A DNA stretch of 64,000 nt from Ochotona curzoniae (lineage: Eukaryota > Chordata > Mammalia > Lagomorpha > Ochotonidae): contig NW_024466218.1 of assembly GCF_017591425.1 (NCBI RefSeq), positions 10,740,001 through 10,804,000 on the forward strand. Direction: 5' to 3'. The notes beneath the pieces were generated by a model. That model did not search any database. It was given only the letters and a program-made list of their open reading frames with translations, and was not told where the DNA came from. Positions within the stretch are counted from its first letter, which is position 1; the number at the start of each line of letters is the position of its first letter. A program made the translations under genes and the position numbers. Below, piece by piece: positions 24,080 through 33,999 of the stretch.

Positions 24080-26700
24080 GCACAGGCCCAGTTGATTTCA
24101 GTGGTGACTTCTGCCAGTTGTTGAAACACTGGTCCTTCACTCACTTCCTCCGAGAGAAGAGAAGGAGACTTCCCTTGCATTACCTTACCCCCAAAACCAA
24201 CAATAGCATGAGAAAATTACATCATTGTGTCATCTGCTGATGACACCAATATTCTGAATGAAATACTAGCAAAATGTATCTGGTAACATATAAAAGAATT
24301 ATACACCCTGCCCCAGTGGATTTAATACAGAGTTGATTTAATGTGAATATAAAATATTATAATAACACTATATTAATGGAATAAAGGCCAGAACCACAAG
24401 ATAATCTCACCACAGTCAAACATTATTTGACAAAATGCAATGCCCGTTCACAATAAAACATCAAACAAGCTGGTAATAGAAAAAAATTTGGATAAGGTAT
24501 CTACAAAAAAACTTACAGTTCACATTAATCTTAGTGATGAAAACCGGATGCATTTCCTCAACGATCAGTAAGGAGATAAGAATGTCCACTCCGGTTACTT
24601 CAGTTTAACATTGAACTGGAACTTCTAGCCAGGGAAGTGAGACAAGAAAAAGAAACAAGTTAATAAGGTTACACGATGCAAGACGAATATTCAAAAACCA
24701 TTTGTATTTGTATACAATAAAAGAGCTATCTGAAAACAAAATTAGGACGCAGGTCTATGTAAAGATAAAATAAAATATGAAGAATAAATAAAATACAAAT
24801 AAAATACAAAGAAATTTAACAAGGATTTATACACTGAAAATTATAATACATTGTTTAGAGCAATTAAAGAAGGGGAAAATCCTGTATTTAAACACCATAC
24901 GACAATATTGTTAAGATGGCAATACTGCTCATGTTGATCCCTCTAGATTCAGGGCAAACTCTGTCACAATGTCAGCTTTTATTTTTACAGAAATTAACAA
25001 GCTTATCCTAAGATTATATACATAGCTGACCTGGGGTGGATATTTAGGAAAGAATGTAAAATACAGAAATAAGGGCCCGGCAGCGTGGCCTAGCAGCTAA
25101 GGTCCTCGCCTTGAATGGCCCGAGGTTCCCATATGGGCGCTGGTTCTAATCCTGGCAGCTCCGCTTCCCATCCAGCTCCCTGCTTGTGGCCTGGAAAAGT
25201 AGTGGAGTACAGCCCTGGAAGAGGTTCCTGGTTCCCGGTTTCGGATCGGAGCAGCACTGGTCGTTGCAGTCACTTGGGGAGTGAACCATCGGATGGAAGA
25301 TCTTCCTCTCTGTCTCTCCTCCTCTCTGTATATCTGACTTTGTAATAAAAATAAATAAATCTTAACAAAAAAAAAAGATTAGGCTAATACTAACCTAAAT
25401 AAAGGTATTATTTTAAAAAAAATACAGAAATAAGCCCATACTTTGTAGTTCATTAATTTTCAACAAAAATGTTAAGACAATTAAATGGAGAGAAAATAGT
25501 CTGTCCAAGAAATACCCTGACAACTGGATAGTCTCATGCAGTTGAACCCAACCTCAAATAATATGCAAAAACTAACTCAAAATGAATCCTAAACTCAACT
25601 ATAAGAAAAAACTAAACAGTTTTTAGAAGCACGTATGGGTGTGAATCTTTGGCTAGACATGATGTATTAGATATGACAATAGTGGCACATCAACAAAAGA
25701 AAAGTTCGGTAAATTAGATTTTACAAAATTTGAAGACTTGTGCTTCAAAGAATGCTAGCAAGAATGTGGAGAGACAATCCACGGAACAAGACAGAATGTA
25801 ATTATCTTGGTAAAGGGATTGGTCTCTAGACTACAGAAAGAATTCTTGGAACCCAACAATAAACAGATGACTCAGTTTTAAGATAGGCGAAAGATTTGCA
25901 TAGAAATTTCTTCAGAGATGTACAAATGACCAAAAGTCACATGGGGAAGATTTCGTCATAACGTGATTACATCATGTCATTCGATATTAGGAAAGTCAAA
26001 CCTGAACCACAATGAGCTACTACTTTGCATGCAGTAGAACAACTGGAGTCAAATTACTAACAATAACAGATGTGGATGAACATGCGGAGAAATTAAAGTT
26101 CTCATATATTGCCAGTGAAAAATTAAAATAGTGCACCTGCTTTGGCAAACAGTTTAGCCATTCTTCAACATGAATTCCATATATAACCCAGGGAATCCTT
26201 CCAGGCGGATATCCAAGAAAACTGAAAACATGTGACCACACGAAAAACTTATACACAAGTATTCATAGCAGCATTGTTCAGAATAGCCTACGACTGTCTG
26301 TGAGCCCATGAGTACCTACATAGTACAGAATACAGTGAAATATTATTCATGGATAAAAAGAAAGCAAGACCTGATACAAGCCACAGAATTGATGAACCTT
26401 AGAAAGGCTTTGCTAAGAAAAAGAAACTACACACGAAGGCCACATACTGTGTGATTCCATTTCTACAGAATCTCCAGAATAGGTAAATTCATAGACAGGA
26501 AATTAGATTAGTGATTACCAGAGCCTGGAGAAAAGAGAGAATATTGAGTGCTTGCTAAAGATTATAAAGTTGCATTTTAAATTAATAAATGTGTGTGCTG
26601 GAATTGGTACTGATACCAGGATGTAAAAATCTGTGAAGTCACAATGAAATGTACATTTCAAAATGGTGAATTTTATGATACATCTCAAAGATGTTACTAA
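24080..26700 (+). mobile_element. Old L1: degraded ORF2 3' half plus 3' UTR
   Basis: In order it shows the RT-region remnant ('aagaattatacaccctgccc', then 'ttctagccagggaagtgaga'), the ORF2 C-terminal part ('gcaagaatgtggagagacaa', 'agcagcattgttcagaatag') and the 3' UTR ('ctccagaataggtaaattca', 'agtgattaccagagcctgg', 'tggtgaattttatgatacat'). It is full of stops and indels. A CSINE with a transduced flank (25074-25418) interrupts it. Confidence 0.8.
25074..25418 (+). mobile_element. CSINE with a 3' transduced flank, perfect 16-bp TSD
   Basis: The inserted unit lies between identical copies of 'aaaatacagaaataag' at 25058-25073 and 25419-25434. The SINE starts 'ggcccggcagcgtggcc', lacks part of its middle (between the 'gtggagtacag' and 'ccctggaagagg' blocks), and ends in an A-rich tail by 25376. 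About 38 nt of unrelated sequence (25377-25414) plus a short A run then precede the second TSD copy. The usual TCTTT terminator is mutated to TCTTA in the tail. The extra segment carries AATAAA at 25398-25403 and TTTT at 25411-25414. I read this as pol III read-through from a terminator-defective source copy, then A-tailing and retrotransposition. Confidence 0.85.
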
Positions 26701-27379
26701 TTGGTACATAGTTAATGTTTATTAAAATCTGTTATTTGCTATATGCCCTGATAACAGTCATAAAAACATAATGAATAAATGCAAGATGAAATTTGAAGAA
26801 AATTTTTGATAAAGAAGGAAGGGGAAATTATCCCACAGAGAATAATACAATACAGAATTTAAATAACTTTAGAATGTGGAACTATCACAAAGATAGGAAG
26901 TTAAAAGAAATTCTAGAAGAAGACCTAAATTCATATATTAGAAAAGTAATATATAGGTAAAAACTACTCATCAGCAAAAAAGGTACAATTTCGCTGCTCA
27001 GTGATATTATTTAACACCCAGTGAACTTTATCCGTTGACAGTTTGGGATGAAAATAGCAGAAGCGAATCCTGGCAAGTTTAAGCAGAAGAGGAATTTGCG
27101 GGGAAGCTATTGAGTAGCTTAGAATTATTTGGTAGAAAAACAAATGCTGGAGATGACAGAGACCAACAGAGGCTAGAGAGCGGGGACACAGCTCATGGCC
27201 CAGGAGTGAGGTGCAGCTCTGAGCTCGAGACCCTCCATCGGCTCCACAACTACACTCTGCAGGGCCTGTGTCCTTGTTGCCGATGGTCAGAGAGGGGCGT
27301 CTGTCCGCCTTCAGCTCCTGGAGTGGGAGGCAGGGCCCTGTGGGCACCTCCCCAGGTAGGAAGGTGTCCAAATGCAGTG

Positions 27380-27700
27380 GAGCCAAAAATGACAGATTTC
27401 CACTAACATTTGGAATGACTGAAATTGGAACCACACTTGATATCACAGTCCAAAATAAATTCCACATGGATTTAGAATTTAAATATAAAACTTGAGACTG
27501 TGGAAGTACTTAAAGGAGAAAATATGCATGAATATTTATGTAATCTTGGTTTGGGAGAGTTGCTAATCAGAAAGCTATTACAGATATTAGTAGACTGTTA
27601 AATGACCCATAAAGGAAATTGTAGTCAAATCATGTCAAGAAAAGATTTACATAAAATAGGTATAACATGATCACATTTTTAAAACAAGTTTACATTTTTT
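27380..27700 (+). mobile_element. L1 ORF2 3' fragment (decayed)
   Basis: 'aataaattccacatggatt', 'taaatataaaacttgagact' and 'aatcttggtttgggagagtt' correspond in order to the C-terminal-encoding part of L1 ORF2. It has no intact frame. Confidence 0.55.
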
Positions 27701-28879
27701 AAGATAGTTATGTATAGGGCCCCTGTACATACCTAGTACAAAATACTAGAATGACATATACCAGTAATCTTCTCTGAATACTGACCCTTAGAGATGATTC
27801 TTGCTTTCGTTTATATTTGAATGGTGAATAATTTGGTTGGCTGGTTTGTAAGAACATACAGCATCTGGGTCTCCATAGGTGAGAATAACAAACTACCTTG
27901 AAAGAGTAGGCCCTGAGGCAGTAGCATTTCCTAGCCAGATGAGAATGAAGTTACTGACACTGGTTGGGATTTGCTCCATCTGGTGGCTCTGTATAGGAAG
28001 AGCCAAGTATGAGGCCGCTGGCTGATGGCCCCAGATGTTTCTCTGACAGCCTCTGTTGTGTTGTGTTTTGGTTTGTTGTACGCATTTGGTGAGCTTTTAA
28101 GATAGTCCATCTGTTTGGCAGGACCCACTAGTACCATCACTGAATGGGGGATTTCATCAGGGTCTGTGTTGGCATCACTGTGCTCTTACTACAAAAGTGG
28201 ATTGCACCCAACATGGTTCTCACAGCCACTGGATTCCTGGATTCCTGGTGTCTTGTCCCCTGTCATCTTGGATTGCTCATGTTAGTAATGATACTCAGCC
28301 TTTGACCAAAGAAACAAAGCAAGTTCTTGCCAGGTGAAGGAAAGTGGCCTGTAGGGGGAAGGGAGCTCCTCGCTCAAGCCCAGATGATGGGGTGTGCTAG
28401 GGGATTGGGGACACCCCAACAGACCAGGAGAACAGCAAATGGCTGCCTGGCCCCTGCTTGCCCCACAGTTACTTTTCTCAATTGTAAAAGGGGAAGACTC
28501 ATTCCTGCTTTGGATTTCTTTTTCTAGATGCCATTAGCTTCTTCTATGAAGAAGGTAGGAACAGCATGCATGATCTGACCAGGATCTTCTAGTTGAAATG
28601 GTCATGTTGTGCAAGCTCTTTGTATGTTTTCTAAGTCCTGGTTCCCTTGGGGGACTCATTGAACGTTTCACTCACATTTATTTCAGTCATAAGCAGCATG
28701 AGTCAGAAATCCTGTGAGTGTTATGATGTCTGTGTCTTCATCCCTCATAATATAGGAACCCCATTGCTCTAGGTTGGAATTAAGCGGGTAAACAACCATT
28801 TTTGGTGTTAGAAGTCTTTAGTTCACCTAAGTCATTTTGCAAGATGGGTATGAAATAGCTCAGGTATATGTGTATTTTT

Positions 28880-29191
28880 TAACTACATATTTATTTTAAT
28901 TTTAATTCATTTAAGAAGTAGCCACAATGAGACACAGAGAACTCCTGTCTGCAAGTTCATTCTCCAAATACCCATGATACCCAGTGCTGGGCCAGACCAG
29001 AGCTGGAGCTAGGATCCAGGCAATCCAGGTTTCCCCATGTGATGACAGGAACCGCATCACTTGGCCAGTCCCCAGGGTCTTCATGGGCAGGAAACTGGAA
29101 CCAGGGGGTAAAACCAGAAATCAGACCTAGGCACTTCATCAAGGGAGGTGGGCATCCGAACAGACAACTTTACCACCAAGCTGGGTGCCCA
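28880..29191 (-). mobile_element. Old CSINE, antisense
   Basis: 'agtgctgggccagaccagag', 'gaaactggaaccaggggg' and the A-box-side end 'accaccaagctgggtgccc' identify it. It ends about 450 bp before the next exon. Confidence 0.7.
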
Positions 29192-29638
29192 CCTGAAGCT
29201 GTGTGTTTTATGAAAACTTTATCTCTTGTTTACATTGTCAGCTCTTTGTCTCAAATGCATTTACTCCAATGACTTAAAGTAGGTAATAGCTAAGATAGAA
29301 GAAAATTGTGTTGCCAGAAAGCTATTCTTACCCTGCTTCCCTGTTCTGTCCTTTGATCATGAACCTGGTGAGACTCTGCGGCCTGCAGTGCAATACCTCG
29401 CAATTAGGACTGGGGAAATGGCAGGTGCTGTGTGCAGTGGGCATGAGCTCTTCCTTCCAGCCCGCAGCCCTGCTGGACAAAGAGCTAGAAGGACCATGAT
29501 GGCTGGGGCTCACGGCCAGGAAGGGTGAGCTTGGAGGGCTGTTGGTTCCTGTTAGCACAATCCCCTTCCTCCCTGCAGCTCTGTCAGGTCTGTGTGAGGC
29601 CAGAGACTCAGGCCGGTGCTTTCCTTGTGTCTTTCCAG

Positions 29639-29784
29639 GAGCCGCCTATTGCCAGTTCATGGACATGCTCTTTCCAGGCTGCATTAGTTTGAAGAAAGTA
29701 AAGTTTCAAGCAAAGTTGGAGCATGAATATATTCACAACTTTAAGCTTCTGCAGGCATCATTTAAGCGGATGAATGTTGATAAG
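29639..29784 (+). CDS. MAPRE2: MAPRE2 internal exon: central part of the calponin-homology domain
   Basis: The acceptor is AG at 29637-29638 after 'ttccttgtgtctttcc' and the donor GTAAGA at 29785. The first two bases (GA) complete the Gly codon begun by the previous exon. 48 full codons then follow, from [10 protein letters not shown] to F-K-R-M-N-V-D-K, residues 85-132 in human numbering. The core CH-domain helices and the conserved F-P-G and [12 protein letters not shown] stretch are here. The segment C-I-S-L and the H in E-Y-I-H-N-F separate EB2 from EB1. Tyr87, another residue mutated in the human skin-crease syndrome, is retained. The exon is 146 nt. Combined with the next exon (360 nt total) the pair could be skipped in frame, but that would remove most of the CH domain. 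Confidence 0.98.
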
Positions 29785-29929
29785 GTAAGAGACTCATTTG
29801 TACCTACATACATGTACTAGTCTTTAAAAAGTTTTGAGCAGAAATGGAAAACGCCAGATATGTGTCAAAAGAATATGTTTTAGCACTTCACCAATAGATT
29901 GTCATCAACCCTAAACTCTTATGTTTTCT

Positions 29930-30236
29930 TTTTCAAAAAGATATTTTCATTTACTTGAAAGACAAAGTGAGACAGATAGACACTAAAGAGACCTTCTATG
30001 TATTGGCTTACTCCCCAGAGGGCCACAACAGCCAGTGCTGGACCAGACCAAACCAGGAGACAGGAGTTTCATGCACATTTCCCTCATGTGTGGCAGCAGC
30101 CCAAGAACTTGGGCCGTCTTGCACAGCGCCGTTCCAGGCACTTCAGCAGGAAGCTAGATCCAAAGTGGAGTAGCTGGGACTTGAACCTGACTCCAGTAGG
30201 CGGTGCTGGCCTCACAAGCATAGGGTTAACATGCTG
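29930..30236 (-). mobile_element. Old CSINE, antisense, 145 bp after the exon donor
   Basis: 'cttactccccagagggccac', 'agtgctggaccagaccaaac', 'ggagtagctgggacttgaac' and 'ggcggtgctggcctcacaa' are present. Its T/A-rich left end begins only about 145 bp downstream of the 29784 splice donor. Confidence 0.75.
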
Positions 30237-30283
30237 TACTTTTATTTCAGGAGATTTTTGTCACCATTAAACTAAAAGCTTTT

Positions 30284-30962
30284 TAAAAAAGATTTATTTA
30301 TTTATTTATTATTTTTATTGGAAAATCAAATTTACAGAGAGAAGAAATCTTCCACCACTGAATGTATAGTGATGGAGTACTGGGGTCCATCATATACAGA
30401 CATGGGGGTACAATGGAACATGCATCCCTGCATCCAGACGAAAGATGGAATCCCAATGAAACTGTTGGACATGTGTAGACAGGGGATTCTGGACTGTCTG
30501 ACATTGTCTGTACCAACAATGTCGGGGTACACTTAAATAAGAAACCGATAGAATTATGATTCCTTATGAAAGACTACACTATTGTAGCAAAATGGGAAAA
30601 ATCTGATGAGGGGTGGGAGTTGGGGGGGGGGAATCCCAGCCTATACAAAATTATACCACATAATTCAAAATAAAAATATATTTTTTTAAAAAAAAAGAAT
30701 CTTCCATCACTGGTTCATTCCCCAAGTGGCCACAGTAACCAGAGCTAAGCTAATCCGAAACCAGGAACCAGAAGCCTCCTCTGGGTCTCCCATGTGGTTG
30801 CAGACTCCCAGTGCCTTGGGCCATCCTCAACTGCTTTCCCAGGTCACTAGCAGGGAGAGCTGGGTGGAAAGTGGAGCAGCTGGGACATGAACCGGCCTCT
30901 ATTTAGGATCCCAGCACATGTAATGGGAGGATTTAGCCACTAGGCTACCACGCTGGACCCTA
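30284..30962 (-). mobile_element. CSINE, antisense, split by an L1 insertion
   Basis: The left part, 30284-30360, is the tail and the start of the CT-rich block. The right part, 30697-30962, continues from 'gaatcttccatcactgg' to the head 'taccacgctggaccc'. The two halves join at the duplicated site into one CSINE. The 336-bp L1 3' end between them is annotated separately. Confidence 0.9.
30361..30696 (+). mobile_element. 5'-truncated lagomorph L1 3' end, inserted in a CSINE
   Basis: It is flanked by near-identical copies of its target: 'gaaatcttccaccactg' at 30344-30360 and 'gaatcttccatcactg' at 30697-30712. The insert ends with a G-rich stretch (about 30606-30640, including a run of ten G), then 'ttcaaaataaaaatatattt' and an A run. 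That is the shape of a lagomorph L1 3' UTR and tail. Confidence 0.85.
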
Positions 30963-30980
30963 GACTAAAAACTTACCAGC

Positions 30981-31311
30981 GGGCCCAGCGGTGTGGCCTA
31001 GCAGCTAAAGTCCTCGCCTTAAACGCCCCGGGATCCCATATGGGTACCGGTTCTAATCCCAGCAGCTCCACTTCCCATCCAGCTCCCTGCTTGTGGCCTG
31101 GGAAAGCAGTCGAGGACGGCCCAAAGCTTTGGGACCCTGCACCTGTGTGGGAGACCTGGAAGAGGTTCCTGGTTCCTGGCTTCAGATCGGCGCAGCACCG
31201 GCCGTTGTGGTCACTTGGGGAGTGAATCATCGGACGGAAGATCTTCCTCTCTGTTTCTCCTCCTCTCTGTGTATCTGACTTTGCAATAAAATAAATAAAT
31301 CTTTAAAAAAA
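30981..31311 (+). mobile_element. Young CSINE, sense, 14-bp TSD
   Basis: This copy is full length, with A box 'tggcctagcagc', B box 'ggttctaatcc', the CT-rich block, 'aataaaataaataaatcttt' and poly(A). The duplications are 'aaaaacttaccagc' (30967-30980) and 'aaaaacttgccagc' (31312-31325). It can serve as a near-consensus reference for the others. Confidence 0.95.
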
Positions 31312-31325
31312 AAAAACTTGCCAGC

Positions 31326-31995
31326 AAACACACATGTAAAAATGTTGTCATTAAATTCAAATGAAAATCACAAGGTTTCACCTCACAGTGGTTAGAATGA
31401 CTGTCATCCAAGAATCAATAACAAATGCTGGGGAGGACATGGGGGGAAGGTACCTGACACACTGAGAATGCTGGTGGGAGAGTAAACTGGTGTGCAACCA
31501 TTATGGAGACAGTAAGGAGACACTTCAGAAATGTGCAAATGGGTCCATCACATGTCCCAGCCAGTCTCCCCCGGGAATGTAACAAAAAGAAATCAGATCA
31601 GCACATGAAATAGTTGTCTGTACTCTCATGTTCACAGAAGCTCCACTCACAATAGATAAGATATGGAATTAAGACAAATGTTCATCAACTAATGACCAGA
31701 TAGAAAGATTATGCAATATAGGTAATATATTATGTGTAATATAATACATGGCGGGATATTGCACAGCCCCAAAACAGAATCCTGTCTACAAGAGGCAACT
31801 GGAGAGCATGATGCTTAGTAAATAGATCAGTCCCCGGAAGGCAAGTATGTGTTTTCCCTGGTTTGTGGTAACTAATAAGCAGAGTGAAATTGACATTTTG
31901 AGATTGATTATCGTTGATAGCCCCGGTCTGTACTCTGATTTCTCCACCTCTCCCTCTGTTGTTCTGTTTTACAAATAAATAAGTGAATTTTTTTA
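31326..31995 (+). mobile_element. L1 ORF2 end and 3' UTR, 5'-truncated
   Basis: 'gtttcacctcacagtggtta', 'aatgctggggaggacatggg' and 'ggatattgcacagccccaaa' follow the order of the L1 ORF2 C-terminus. A 3' UTR and tail ending near 'acaaataaataagtgaa' (31970-31987) follow. There are stops throughout. Confidence 0.75.
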
Positions 31996-33737
31996 AGTAT
32001 CAAAGAAAAATTCTTGCAGTGGAGGAGCCTGGCTTTGCTGGCCCTGGCTAGCCTTCTGGCTTCAGAATGCTGGGACTGGATCCAGAAGTGTCATGAGAGT
32101 CACCACTGCCTGCTTCTGCTCGTGTCTGCCGTAGCCTGGTGAGGTGGCAGAAGGTTCTATGCTAAGTTCCGCTTGCCTCTTCACATTTTTTAACTAATGC
32201 CGTGTAAAATGAAGTCAGCAAAAAAGAAGGGCTTTTCCTTAAAGGCTCATGTATCACTGTCATCGGAAACTCCTCACAAGCACGTCTGGCAATAAACTTG
32301 AGGATGTTCGTCAAAGAGCCAGACCCTCTAAGAAACCAGTAATGTTCCAATAACATCAGCACAAACAAAAACACAAAACTCAGAGATCTTGAAAGTCGTT
32401 CAGTTGTCCACGGAGAACCCAGTGAAAGGTGTGTGTGGTGGGGATCCTTCCTGAGTCACGCTGAAGTTTTGGAGAAGCAGCAGGTGAGACAGCTCAGCCC
32501 CGAAGTCCCTGAGACCAGAGGAAGCCTCACAGCCAGCGGGGTTTATTCCTAACGTGTACTTCTCCTGATTGGGTTCTATGCTTGGTTTAGTTTATTAGTA
32601 ATGCTGTATTTTGATGGATGGCCTAAACGCATCACTTTTTTTTTTTCAAGTTGTCGTTGCTGTTAAGGGTCTTTACATGTTGATCAGAGAGGCCCGGTCT
32701 TACTGGAACAGTGGTTTATAGATCCTGTGATGCAAAGCCCCATTGAACGTTTCACACAGCTTCCATTCGTGTCCTCACACGGTGAAGCTGTGTTCTTTCA
32801 GCACTGTGGTACTCCCCTGCTCATGCACCCACGCCCCATCTGGTACCCACCCCAGCCCCATCAGTCTTCATGGTTCACGTTCAACTAGCATTCCCACCCA
32901 AAGGTGGAGAGAGTAAAAACGGGGCAGGGAGCACAATTCCCACAGCAAGACACCTCTCCATATCCCTCCCCAAAGGAGTAGGCACTGAACCAGAGCAATC
33001 AAACTGCATGTCGGCTTTGTCCAAATCCTGACACTTTCCTTTCTAAGACTTCCCTTTTGGCTGTTAGGAGGAACAGTCACTGTATGTTTTCATGGGTAGG
33101 AAGCTGGCATGGTGCTGGGCATGTCTTCCAGCGTGCTACTCTGACCTCTTGGCTGGCCCCCATTTCTCATGTACACCCCTAGCAGGCCAGCTGTGCTCCT
33201 GGGTAACCCAAGAGTTTACAGGCATGGCTTATTTTGTGTATTCTTGTCTCTACGTTGTAAATAGGCTCTGGGAAAACTCTTTTTGTTTAAACCATTAGAT
33301 TGGAGTACATGTTCACTGATAGGAATCTTACTCCTTTGCACTCCTTAGTAGCTGCATTCCTTGTAAGAGTTTATTGCAGCACTGCTGGACTCAGTCTTAT
33401 CAAGAAATAGGGAGGACCCATCATTCTGGAGAGGGCACAATATCCCAGATATGTTTTTGTGGGGAGCTGTTTTGACAGTGGATGCACTGTGAGGGAGACC
33501 AGCCTTTCTTGATAGCAGAGAAAATGCCTGCTCTTGTCCGGTTTGTTCAAAAGTATTAAATATTCCAAGATTTAATTTAATTTACTATTAAAATGAGTGT
33601 TTAGCAACAGGCTAAAAAAATGAGTTACCATCATGAAATTGCACTTGTAGGAAATGATTCTATTTTCTTAGTACTCTTATTGTATCGAAACAGACCAAGC
33701 TGAGATCTTTGATTCACGCGGTGATTTTGTGTTATAG

Positions 33738-33951
33738 GTAATCCCAGTGGAGAAGCTAGTGAAAGGACGCTTCCAAGACAACCTGGATTTTATTCAGTGG
33801 TTTAAGAAATTCTATGATGCCAACTACGATGGCAAGGAGTATGATCCCGTGGAGGCTCGACAAGGGCAAGATGCAATTCCTCCCCCTGACCCTGGCGAAC
33901 AGATCTTCAACCTGCCAAAAAAGTCTCATCATGCTAACTCGCCCACAGCAG
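33738..33951 (+). CDS. MAPRE2: MAPRE2 internal exon: end of the CH domain and start of the linker
   Basis: The acceptor is AG at 33736-33737 and the donor GTACTG at 33952. It begins in phase 0 with [10 protein letters not shown] and encodes 71 full codons, residues 133-203 by human numbering, plus the first base of a Gly codon. The [18 protein letters not shown] motif closes the CH domain. A proline-rich linker follows ([17 protein letters not shown]). Arg143, altered in human disease alleles, is kept. The exon is 214 nt, so skipping it alone would shift the frame. The pyrimidine tract before it is weak (see findings). The frame stays open after the donor as far as the stop at 34101-34103, so intron retention would add a short unrelated tail. 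Confidence 0.98.
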
Positions 33952-33999
33952 GTACTGTCACAGTGAGATCACGGAGTCACTTTCATTCCAGACCCTCCG

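Larger units (their letters stand above)
5631..29638 (+). other. MAPRE2: MAPRE2 intron, 24.0 kb
   Basis: The intron runs from GTAAGAG at 5631 to a pyrimidine-rich acceptor ending in AG at 29637-29638. It is repeat-poor from about 6.4 to 14.8 kb and from about 19.7 to 23.2 kb. SINEs cluster at 14.8-19.4 kb and decayed L1 sequence lies at 23.7-27.7 kb. I see no embedded gene. Confidence 0.95.
29785..33737 (+). other. MAPRE2: MAPRE2 intron, 4.0 kb
   Basis: The intron runs from GTAAGA at 29785 to TATAG at 33733-33737. The 3' splice site has a poor pyrimidine tract ('gattttgtgttatag'). About half is CSINE and L1 sequence. From about 32000 to 33737 I see no identifiable element besides a T run at 32636-32646. 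Confidence 0.95.
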
